Origin: Bacilli bacterium
GTDB lineage: Bacteria > Bacillota > Bacilli > Tumebacillales > JAQBPP01
Assembly: GCA_028287455.1 (NCBI GenBank)
Contig: JAQBPP010000334.1
Coordinates: 1-5,597 of the forward strand
Direction of reading: 5' to 3'
Length of the DNA stretch: 5,597 bases
Of the stretch, positions 1 through 5,480 are shown one piece after another; the stretch's first letter is position 1; the number at the start of each line of letters is the position of its first letter. The notes beneath the pieces are model-generated. The model saw nothing but the letters and a program-made list of their open reading frames with translations. It did not search any database and was not told where the DNA came from. The position numbers and the translations under genes are program-made.

Positions 1-1487
1 CAGCAGAGCAGATCGCCAAAGACTGCCAGGCAAAATCGGCCATCATTGAAGAAATTAAAACAGAGCGCAAAGAGTTTCAACCTCCGATGTTTTTCAATTT
101 ATCCCTGCTTCAGGCAACAGCCAATCAACTTTATCATTTTTCACCTGAGCAAACGCTTAACGTCTTGCAGCAGCTGTATTTAAACGGGTTTATTTCGTAT
201 CCTCGTTCGGACTCGCAAGTTGTCACCCCGGAAGAAGCCAAGCTGTTCCCGGGCATTTTGCAGCAACTGGGCCGCTTTGATTGCTACAAGGAATTGCTGC
301 CGCCGCCGCGTGCTTCCATTCTGCAGAACAAACGTTACGTGAATGCCGCAAAAGTGTCTGATCACTATGCGATTGTGCCAACTGAACAAGTACCTGATTT
401 GGCACGTCTGTCGGGTGAAGAGCGCAAGTTGTACGATTTAATCGTGAAGCGCTTAATCGCAGCCTATTATGACGAGGCCATTTTTGCTTATACCCAAGTG
501 ATCACAGTTGTAGGGGAGCATAAATTCCTGTCCAAAGGCACTCAATTGCTGCAGGAGGGCTGGCGCAAAGTAATTTTTGCAGCGCATGCGGAGAAACTTA
601 ACTCTGTTACAGGCGACGACGAGGAAGACATGAAGGAGATGTTGCCTGCGGGCTTGCAAACAGGGCAAATGGGTATCATGCAAAAGATCGAGGTGAGGGA
701 AAGCAAAACTCATCCTCCCAAACGGTTCACCGAAGGGCAGCTGATCACTTTAATGAAGACAGCTGGCAAATCATTGGACAATGAGGAACTGGAAAAAGTG
801 TTGGAACGCACGCAGGGGCTTGGTACTGAAGCCACACGCGCCGGCATTATTGCCGTGCTAAAGGAGCGCGGCTACATTCAGGTGCGAAAGAACCTGGTCT
901 TTGCTGCCCCCAAAGGCATCATGCTGGTGGAGGCACTGGGCGACAGCATTCTGAGTTCAGCAGAAATGACGGCGAAATGGGAGCAGCGTCTAAATGAAAT
1001 TGGAAAAGGGACCGCGTCTCCTCAGCAATTTATGGAGCAGGTGAAACTATTAACCTCCAAGCTAGTTGCAGACGCCATTGAGCAGCAGAAGCAGTGGTCG
1101 TTTTCCGTGTCTCCTGCGCTGCAAGAAACCGCGGCTGCAAAATCCCGCGGATCCAGAACAGCAAAATCCCGCGGATCCAAATTTTCAGCATCCCGCGATT
1201 CGCCAGCAGCAAACAGTCCGATTGGCAGCTGCAAAATCTGTGGAGCAGACGTGATCGAACGGGACAAATTTTATGCATGTACGAATTCACCGACCTGCCG
1301 ATTCTCGGTTTCGAAACGCATTCTCGGTAAATCGGTTTCCAAGACAAATGCAGTGAAATTGCTGAAGGCAGGGGAATCAGCGGTCATCAAGGGGTTTAAA
1401 AAAGGAGACAAGCAATTTGACGCAGCATTGAAGTGGGATGAGGCGGCGAAGACGATTAAATTTGTGTCGTCCCAAGACAAACAGTAA
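1..1487 (+). CDS. topB: DNA topoisomerase III, type IA (5'-truncated by window edge)
   Basis: Type IA topoisomerase: it cuts one DNA strand through a 5'-phosphotyrosine, passes a strand and reseals, resolving linked or recombining DNA. The open frame runs in from the left edge (codons from base 3), so the ATG at 87 is internal. About 494 codons are visible; full-length bacillar TopB is about 700-730 residues, so the N-terminal Toprim domain should lie upstream. The catalytic tyrosine is codon 198-200 in the motif FISYPRSDS. Further family motifs are SDHYAIVPTEQ (from about 355) and GLGTEATRAGII with the following KERGYI (about 816-885). A Ser/Arg/Gly/Ala-rich linker (about 1125-1220) leads to a C4 zinc ribbon with cysteine codons at 1230, 1239, 1278 and 1296. 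A short C-terminal topoisomerase repeat (KLLKAGESAVIKGFKKG) follows. TopB rather than TopA is chosen from the YPRSDS and HYAIVPT style. The gene converges on the cytochrome c gene. Confidence 0.93.
   Translation, partial: AEQIAKDCQAKSAIIEEIKTERKEFQPPMFFNLSLLQATANQLYHFSPEQTLNVLQQLYLNGFISYPRSDSQVVTPEEAKLFPGILQQLGRFDCYKELLPPPRASILQNKRYVNAAKVSDHYAIVPTEQVPDLARLSGEERKLYDLIVKRLIAAYYDEAIFAYTQVITVVGEHKFLSKGTQLLQEGWRKVIFAAHAEKLNSVTGDDEEDMKEMLPAGLQTGQMGIMQKIEVRESKTHPPKRFTEGQLITLMKTAGKSLDNEELEKVLERTQGLGTEATRAGIIAVLKERGYIQVRKNLVFAAPKGIMLVEALGDSILSSAEMTAKWEQRLNEIGKGTASPQQFMEQVKLLTSKLVADAIEQQKQWSFSVSPALQETAAAKSRGSRTAKSRGSKFSASRDSPAANSPIGSCKICGADVIERDKFYACTNSPTCRFSVSKRILGKSVSKTNAVKLLKAGESAVIKGFKKGDKQFDAALKWDEAAKTIKFVSSQDKQ
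1137..1205 (+). repeat. 24-bp tandem repeat in the topB linker
   Basis: Two identical 19-bp units, GCAAAATCCCGCGGATCCA, start at 1137 and 1161. A degenerate third unit in the same phase starts at 1185. The period is 24 bp, so each unit encodes eight residues: AKSRGSRT, AKSRGSKF, SASRDSPA. Because the period is a multiple of three, copy-number change would keep the frame. It lies in the flexible basic linker between the catalytic core and the zinc ribbon, where length variation should be tolerated. Confidence 0.85.
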
Positions 1488-1540
1488 TCCTCGGTTTCCT
1501 CTTCAGCCTTCTGTGGCATCTCTCTTCTATAAAAATTAAA

Positions 1541-1570
1541 AAGCCGCGGTCTGCGAGAAGACAGCGGCTT
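1541..1570 (-). terminator. Rho-independent terminator of the cytochrome c gene
   Basis: AAGCCGC (1541-1547) pairs with GCGGCTT (1564-1570). After one mismatch, GTCT (1549-1552) pairs with AGAC (1559-1562) around a 6-nt loop. Read on the minus strand, the stem begins 6 nt after the cytochrome stop and is followed by a T-rich tail (complement of the A-rich 1529-1542), the classic intrinsic form. On the plus strand the tail is poor (gtcagttt), so for topB it is at best a weak terminator. No other terminator is seen in the 89-bp convergent gap. Confidence 0.85.
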
Positions 1571-1576
1571 GTCAGT

Positions 1577-1927
1577 TTAATTGGTATTGGCTAACGTTTT
1601 AATGTATGCTGCAACTTCGTCTTCATGGCCGGGTGCTAATCCTTTTGGCATATCTCCATTATAGCCATTTTTCAATACATTGGCGATTTGAACCGCCGAA
1701 AGTTCCTGTGCTTTTTTATGCAAATCAGGTCCAACTAATCCATGCAGATCGGCTCCGTGGCAGCTGACGCAAGTAGTTTGCACAAATGCTTTTGCATCAA
1801 AGGCGGTTGCCTTGACAACTCCAGGCGGTTGATTGCCCAGATCCAAAGTTTTCATTTCGCGATAAAAGCCCAATGCAACGAGCACTGGAATAATTGCGAT
1901 TAATAGCCCCAGAAATGTACGTTTCAT
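1577..1927 (-). CDS. Membrane-anchored class I cytochrome c (c550/c551-like)
   Basis: A 116-residue electron carrier, expected to sit on the outer face of the cytoplasmic membrane and pass electrons toward a terminal oxidase. Residues 4-21 form one hydrophobic segment after a short basic start (MKR). No lipobox cysteine follows, so it is probably an uncleaved signal anchor as in Bacillus c550 (CccA), rather than a lipoprotein like c551 (CccB). The covalent haem site is C53-V-S-C56-H57. M93 in NGYNGDMPKG is the likely sixth ligand. Both length and single-haem layout fit the family. The ATG is preceded by AGGGAGGA about 10 nt upstream on the minus strand. The gene is monocistronic in the window, with its own terminator right after the stop, and is divergent from the AAA+ gene. 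Assignment as a cytochrome c is firm; CccA orthology is only inferred. Confidence 0.93.
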   Translation of the reverse strand: MKRTFLGLLIAIIPVLVALGFYREMKTLDLGNQPPGVVKATAFDAKAFVQTTCVSCHGADLHGLVGPDLHKKAQELSAVQIANVLKNGYNGDMPKGLAPGHEDEVAAYIKTLANTN

Positions 1928-1992
1928 CTATTCAGTTCCTCCCTTTCACTAAAACCTATGATACGTGATACTTGCCGTCTTTTCCAGAACTT

Positions 1993-2021
1993 ATTCTAGC
2001 ATGTGTAAATTGGTAGATTTA
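1993..2021 (-). promoter_or_regulatory. Candidate extended -10 promoter for the cytochrome c gene
   Basis: On the minus strand TAGAAT (complement of 1993-1998) is preceded by TGC, giving the extended -10 form TGnTAGAAT. The -35 region at 17-bp spacing (complement of 2016-2021, TAAATC) is poor, as is common for extended -10 promoters. It lies about 65 bp upstream of the start codon. This is a consensus match only. Confidence 0.4.
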
Positions 2022-2022
2022 C
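2005..2022. promoter_or_regulatory. Perfect inverted repeat in the divergent intergenic region, possible operator
   Basis: GTAAAT (2005-2010), a 6-nt spacer, then ATTTAC (2017-2022). It overlaps the -35/spacer region of the candidate cytochrome promoter and ends 9 bp before the candidate -35 of the AAA+ gene. A dimeric regulator bound here could affect both directions. The 18-bp length suits a helix-turn-helix dimer, but no regulator can be named, and a 6-bp-arm repeat can arise by chance. Confidence 0.4.
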
Positions 2023-2031
2023 GACAAGTTT

Positions 2032-2060
2032 TTGACAATCAGTAATGAACTGGCTTAGAA
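2032..2060 (+). promoter_or_regulatory. Candidate sigma-A promoter for the AAA+ gene
   Basis: A perfect TTGACA at 2032-2037 is followed, after 17 bp, by TTAGAA at 2055-2060, a fair -10. Transcription would start near 2067, giving a leader of about 40 nt before the GTG at 2110. No convincing sigma-E-type site was found here, although spoVK of Bacillus subtilis is known as a mother-cell sporulation gene. Confidence 0.5.
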
Positions 2061-2109
2061 GTTAATATGGTGGAGACAAGGAAACCTTTGTTGACTGGGG
2101 GATCTGCGT

Positions 2110-2994
2110 GTGACACAACATACATTTACTTTTAAGTATCAGAAACCCCTGGGGACTGCATTGCCGGAACCGTCTGTTGTATTCCGTGCAAAACCTGAGG
2201 AAAATGTTTATTTGTCTGTGCTTAATGAGTTTGATCAATTTATTGGACTGGATGTGGTCAAAGAATATGTGAAGGAACTCGCGCATTATACGGCCATGCA
2301 GCGCTTGCGCAAGAAAATGGGACTGAAAACGCCGCAAATGTCTTATCATATGGCGTTTCTAGGCAACCCTGGCACCGGTAAAACCAGTGTGGCGCGGCTG
2401 CTTGCTAAATTATTTTATTCATTGGGTGTACTGCGTGAAGACAAGTTTCGGGAGGTCAGCAGAGTTCAGCTGGTCGGAAATTACGTGGGTCACACGGCAA
2501 AAGACACATTAGGTGTATTAGATGAAGCCAAGGGCGGTGTGTTATTCATCGATGAAGCGTATGCGCTCGTTCGGGATAACCCTAACGATTTTGGAATGGA
2601 GGCAGTGGAAACCCTGCTGAAATACATGGAAGATCACCGCGATGAGTTGATCGTGGTGTTTGCCGGGTATGTGGAGCCTATGCGCAAGTTTCTGATGTCA
2701 AATCCTGGCCTTTTGTCACGCATTCCAAATCAGGTGTTTTTCCCTGACTATACGCAAATGGAATTAATCACAATCGCACATCAAATGGCAGCTGATTTTG
2801 ATTACCAATTGGATGCTGACTATGAAATGGAACTGGCTAAACACTGTTTCCGTGAAAAACAAATGACAACTTTTTCCAATGCGCGCTTTATTCGAAATCG
2901 TCTCGAGCGAAGCATCCGCAAGCAGAATGTAAGACTGGCTGAGGAAGGATTCCGGGAAGCGGAGCTGAATTTGTTAACCAAACGCGATTTATAA
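2110..2994 (+). CDS. SpoVK/CbbX-like AAA+ ATPase
   Basis: A 294-residue cytoplasmic AAA+ ATPase of the CbbX/SpoVK clade, ring-forming remodellers that thread or pull on partner proteins. Walker A is GNPGTGKT (residues 85-92). Walker B is GVLFIDEA (143-150), with D148 and E149. The loop NYVGHTA (124-130) corresponds to the SpoVK pore-loop region. SNPGLLSRIP (197-206) carries the probable arginine finger R204, and SNARFIRNRLE (256-266) is the sensor-2 helix. All catalytic elements are intact. From memory, the order and wording of these motifs resemble B. subtilis SpoVK closely, though this protein is somewhat shorter (SpoVK is about 322). The start is GTG with GGGGG 8 nt upstream. The gene is probably co-transcribed with the secreted protein 50 bp downstream. 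A sporulation role is inferred from family resemblance; several Bacillota carry SpoVK-like paralogues of unknown role. Confidence 0.88.
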   Translation: MTQHTFTFKYQKPLGTALPEPSVVFRAKPEENVYLSVLNEFDQFIGLDVVKEYVKELAHYTAMQRLRKKMGLKTPQMSYHMAFLGNPGTGKTSVARLLAKLFYSLGVLREDKFREVSRVQLVGNYVGHTAKDTLGVLDEAKGGVLFIDEAYALVRDNPNDFGMEAVETLLKYMEDHRDELIVVFAGYVEPMRKFLMSNPGLLSRIPNQVFFPDYTQMELITIAHQMAADFDYQLDADYEMELAKHCFREKQMTTFSNARFIRNRLERSIRKQNVRLAEEGFREAELNLLTKRDL

Positions 2995-3009
2995 CATAAT
3001 TTGTAGTGA

Positions 3010-3042
3010 GGTTTCCCATCCTAAGCGGTAAAGGAGGGAACC
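3010..3042 (+). promoter_or_regulatory. Hairpin enclosing the Shine-Dalgarno of the secreted-protein gene
   Basis: GGTTTCCCATCC (3010-3021) can pair with GGAGGGAACC (3033-3042). That gives ten base pairs, with single bulges at T3014 and A3018, and an 11-nt loop (3022-3032). The right arm contains nearly all of the ribosome-binding site AAGGAGGG (3031-3038) that serves the ATG at 3045. There is no U-tract after it, so it does not look like a terminator. If it forms in mRNA it would hide the binding site. Confidence 0.5.
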
Positions 3043-3044
3043 CG

Positions 3045-4058
3045 ATGAGGTTAAATCGCATTTCTTGTGTTTTTACCGCGCTTATTATCAATTGTTTGCT
3101 GACAGCAGGGTTATGCAGTAGTGCGGCAGCGGGAGGAGCCGGAGTGCAGCCCATCCCTTCACACTATTGGGGTAAAATACAGGGGGTTTTGTTTCAGGGC
3201 CCCACAGAAGCCATACAGATTGAACATGACCAACTGGTTGATTTAAGCGTGCTTAGCCAATTCTCAGGGATTAAGGCAGAGACGCGTGATCAGGAGGTGG
3301 TTTATAAATATAATCGGCATACACTTGATGTGCAGCCAGGCAGACGTTCCGCACTGCTCAATGGGCGTGTGGTTCTTTTATCGCATGAACCTGTGGCGCG
3401 TGGAGGCTACCTGCTGGTCCCTTTTCATCAAACGATGGATATGCTTGGTGTTCCTCATCAGGATCAGGGTGAAGCGGTCAATCTGCTGGTCGAAAGTGAT
3501 GCGTGGAAACAAATTCGCTATATGAAAACCCTCACCGACGATGGCAAATCGACGTTAGGGTTCATTGGTTTTCTGGATGCAGGGCGGTACTTTTTTGCAA
3601 CGAAACCGGTCGTGACTGGAAAGGCAGAAGGTTATGGGGCTCTTTTTGAAGGGCGATGGGCCGCTCCCGGCCGCGTTACAGTTACTAAAATTCGTCCGTT
3701 TACAGATACAAGTTCGTCCATATACATGGAGAATTTGCCAAATGGGAATGTGCTGCAGAATCTGTACCTAGATGAACGGCCAGAAGTGATGATTGTTGAA
3801 TCCTGCAGTTGCGCAGGTCGCTACAACTATGCTACCATGTTTACCGTTACAGAAATGGGGCTAACCTCCATCTGGCATTCCCAGTATTCCTATGATAGAA
3901 TTGAGCGATCCGGTAAAAACTGGGAGCTTGTAAGTTATCGCAGGGAAACAATTCCGGACCGTCATGCCGGTTCACTTCCATATTGGGAAGTTCGCGAGAC
4001 TTGGACTGGAAACCAATTCTCCATTGTTAAGGAAGTGTACCATGCACCCGTTAAATAA
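3045..4058 (+). CDS. Secreted protein with copper-amine-oxidase-N-like domain, function unknown
   Basis: A 337-residue exported protein. The ATG at 3045 is preferred because AAGGAGGG lies 6 nt upstream; an in-frame GTG at 3006 would extend it by 13 residues but spoils the signal peptide. Residues 1-29 form a Sec signal (MRLNR, a hydrophobic stretch, then SSAAA) with likely cleavage after A29. The AGLC at 21-24 is not a good lipobox. Residues about 62-150 resemble the copper amine oxidase N-terminal domain (Pfam Cu_amine_oxidN1): LLNGRVVLLSHEPV, then GYLLVPF, then MDMLGV. That module is frequent in secreted Bacillota proteins and is non-catalytic. The rest (150-337) is rich in aromatic and beta-type sequence, with a CSC pair at 254-256, and I do not recognise it. 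It sits 50 bp behind the AAA+ gene, likely in the same transcript. Role unknown; cell-wall association is a guess. Confidence 0.82.
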   Translation: MRLNRISCVFTALIINCLLTAGLCSSAAAGGAGVQPIPSHYWGKIQGVLFQGPTEAIQIEHDQLVDLSVLSQFSGIKAETRDQEVVYKYNRHTLDVQPGRRSALLNGRVVLLSHEPVARGGYLLVPFHQTMDMLGVPHQDQGEAVNLLVESDAWKQIRYMKTLTDDGKSTLGFIGFLDAGRYFFATKPVVTGKAEGYGALFEGRWAAPGRVTVTKIRPFTDTSSSIYMENLPNGNVLQNLYLDERPEVMIVESCSCAGRYNYATMFTVTEMGLTSIWHSQYSYDRIERSGKNWELVSYRRETIPDRHAGSLPYWEVRETWTGNQFSIVKEVYHAPVK

Positions 4059-4077
4059 GTAGTGCATTTGTTTTTTT
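4042..4077 (+). terminator. Weak candidate terminator at the end of the secreted-protein gene
   Basis: ATGCAC (4042-4047) and GTGCAT (4062-4067) form a perfect 6-bp inverted repeat around a 14-nt loop that contains the stop codon. A T-rich run follows directly (TT, G, then seven T at 4071-4077). The T tract is good, but the stem is short and only half GC and the loop is long, so termination would be partial. Readthrough into greA is possible, as no good separate greA promoter was found. Confidence 0.4.
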
Positions 4078-4120
4078 GCTCAGGTGGATGAGAGGATGAA
4101 GATGTGGAGGTGTACATAGG

Positions 4121-4597
4121 TTGAGTGTAAGCAACAAGTTTTATGTGACGGCAGAAGGTTTACGCAGGTTGGAAGAGGAGCTTGAGTATCTGAAAACTAC
4201 CAAACGCGCTGAGGTCAAAGAGCGTTTGAAAATTGCCCGGTCTTATGGTGACTTATCTGAGAACAGTGAGTATGAATCGGCAAAAGATGAACAGGGCATG
4301 ATCGAATCCAGAATTCTGCTCCTTGAAAATCAGTTGCGCAACGCAGTGATCATTCGGGAAGAAGATAAAATTGCTGGAATTGTATCAGTTGGATCCGTTG
4401 TGGAGATTCGCGAGGTTCCGGACGGTGAATCCGAAGAGTACAAAATTGTTGGTACTGCAGAGGCCGATCCAATGCAAGGACGCATCTCCAACGAATCGCC
4501 AATTGGCAGCGGTCTGCTCGGGAAAAAACGTGGTGACAAAATTACGATACCGGCTCCCGGTGGAGAAATTGAGTTTGAAGTCCTTGACGTAAGGTAA
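4121..4597 (+). CDS. greA: Transcription elongation factor GreA
   Basis: Binds the secondary channel of RNA polymerase and stimulates cleavage of backtracked transcripts so that stalled complexes restart. It is 158 residues, the usual length. The N-terminal antiparallel coiled coil spans residues about 10-77. Its acidic tip, YGDLSENSEY, carries D44 and E47, which match the residues that help position the catalytic metal in the polymerase active site. The C-terminal FKBP-like domain contains the family signature ISNESPIGSGLLGKKRGD, followed by PAPGGEIEFEVLDV. The start is TTG, with GGAGGT (4106-4111) 9 nt upstream; the first residues, SVSNKFYVTAEGLRRLEEEL, fit GreA starts. A strong terminator follows 6 nt after the stop, so greA ends its transcription unit. 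The usual greA neighbours of bacilli are absent here. Assignment is secure; the only point of doubt is where its promoter lies. Confidence 0.97.
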   Translation: MSVSNKFYVTAEGLRRLEEELEYLKTTKRAEVKERLKIARSYGDLSENSEYESAKDEQGMIESRILLLENQLRNAVIIREEDKIAGIVSVGSVVEIREVPDGESEEYKIVGTAEADPMQGRISNESPIGSGLLGKKRGDKITIPAPGGEIEFEVLDVR

Positions 4598-4603
4598 TCC
4601 AGA

Positions 4604-4638
4604 AAAACCGCATCCAAACAACCGGATGCGGTTTTCTT
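4604..4638 (+). terminator. Strong Rho-independent terminator after greA
   Basis: AAAACCGCATCC (4604-4615) pairs perfectly with GGATGCGGTTTT (4624-4635) around an 8-nt loop and runs into TTTTCTT. The 12-bp stem starts 6 nt after the greA stop. Because of the flanking A and T runs it is nearly symmetrical, but only greA uses it in this window. Confidence 0.93.
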
Positions 4639-4685
4639 GAAATTTTAGAATGCATCACGGGTCAGTGGGAGAAGTGGGGATTGGA

Positions 4686-5381
4686 ATGCTAAGCATCATT
4701 GTACCAACATTTAATGAACGCAATAACGTGAGAGTGATCACTGATCGAATCTGTCAGTCGCTCACTGATGTTGACTTCGAAGTGGTTTTTGTTGATGACA
4801 GCATGGATGATACGCCCGAGATTCTCCGGGCTCTAGCAGACGAGAACGCTCGGGTGACGTTTTACCACCGTGATGGTGAACGAGGACTTGCGACTGCTGT
4901 GCTCAATGGGTTTTCGTTAGCAAAAGGGGATATCTTGACGGTGATGGATGCCGATCTGCAGCATCCGCCAGAGCTGCTTCCTGCCATGCTGAAGGAAATT
5001 CAGGCAGGCGCCGACATGGTGGTTCCCAGCCGCTTTGTCCCGGGCGGCGATGATGGAGGATTAGCCATCCATCGTAAATTGGTTTCTTGGGTGGCTCGAA
5101 AAATAGGACAAGTTATGCTCGCACCTGTCAGAATTTCGACAGACCCTACCAGCGGCTTTTTCATGTTTAAGCGTACCGTGATCAATAGTGCTCATCTAAA
5201 TCCAGTCGGCTGGAAGATCCTGATGGAGATTCTTGTCAAAGGAGAGATTCGCGCCTATCGAGAAATCCCTTATCAATTTCAACCCCGTTTGGACGAAGCC
5301 TCGAAAATGAGTGCAAAAGAGCAGTGGAATTACCTCTTACATATCAGACGGCTGCGCAATTGGATGAAAACCAACCAATAG
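4686..5381 (+). CDS. Family 2 glycosyltransferase, polyprenol-phosphate mannose synthase (DPM1/Ppm1)-like
   Basis: A GT-A-fold enzyme, predicted to move a sugar from a nucleotide sugar to polyprenyl phosphate at the inner face of the membrane. It is 231 residues with no transmembrane tail, so it resembles soluble DPM1/Ppm1 rather than the GtrB/ArnC forms with two C-terminal helices. The start MLSIIVPTFNERNNV is typical. VDDSMDDT (36-43) binds the nucleotide, DAD (88-90) within MDADLQHPPE binds metal, RFVPGG (116-121) and DPTSGFFMFKR (153-163) are clade motifs, and RLDEASKM (201-208) replaces the usual RxxGxSK. The ATG at 4686 fits better than the in-frame ATG at 4650, which sits just behind the greA terminator with no ribosome-binding site; TGGGGA ends 5 nt before 4686. 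A weak -10 (TAGAAT, 4646-4651) lacks a -35. Sugar and acceptor specificity cannot be told from sequence. Confidence 0.88.
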   Translation: MLSIIVPTFNERNNVRVITDRICQSLTDVDFEVVFVDDSMDDTPEILRALADENARVTFYHRDGERGLATAVLNGFSLAKGDILTVMDADLQHPPELLPAMLKEIQAGADMVVPSRFVPGGDDGGLAIHRKLVSWVARKIGQVMLAPVRISTDPTSGFFMFKRTVINSAHLNPVGWKILMEILVKGEIRAYREIPYQFQPRLDEASKMSAKEQWNYLLHIRRLRNWMKTNQ

Positions 5382-5405
5382 ACGATTTCCTGACCTCTGA
5401 CGTGA

Positions 5406-5432
5406 ATATCCAGGCTCCTCTTATCATATGTA
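5406..5432 (+). promoter_or_regulatory. Weak sigma-E-like promoter candidate before cyanophycinase
   Basis: ATA at 5406-5408 (within GAATATCC) is followed, after 16 bp, by CATATGTA at 5425-5432. The sporulation sigma-E pattern is ATA, 16-18 bp, CATACAnT. The -35 core and CATA agree, while the downstream half of the -10 does not. No convincing sigma-A promoter was found in the 99-bp gap 5382-5480, and no terminator for the glycosyltransferase either, so readthrough from that gene is an equally good explanation. Confidence 0.2.
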
Positions 5433-5480
5433 GTCTTGAGAGCAGACAATGGTTGTTCAAGCGGGAAGAGGGTGACGCGT

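Noticed and set aside
1066..1330. Two overlapping plus-strand open frames and two minus-strand frames over the topB linker and zinc ribbon
   Set aside because: They arise from the repetitive GC-rich linker in other frames. The topB frame is continuous through the zinc ribbon, and none of the alternatives has a good ribosome-binding site or recognisable protein.
2067..2138. Short upstream open frame (ATG at 2067) that overlaps the AAA+ start
   Set aside because: It has 23 codons, no Shine-Dalgarno, and lies at the predicted transcription start, so it is most likely chance.
3006..3044. GTG at 3006 as the start of the secreted protein
   Set aside because: It would place RFPILSGKGGNP before the signal peptide and has no ribosome-binding site, while the ATG at 3045 has an almost ideal one.
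4650..4685. ATG at 4650 as start of the glycosyltransferase
   Set aside because: It lies 15 bp behind the greA terminator stem with no Shine-Dalgarno. The extra residues MHHGSVGEVGIG do not fit the family, whose proteins begin at the first beta strand (LSIIVPTFNE).
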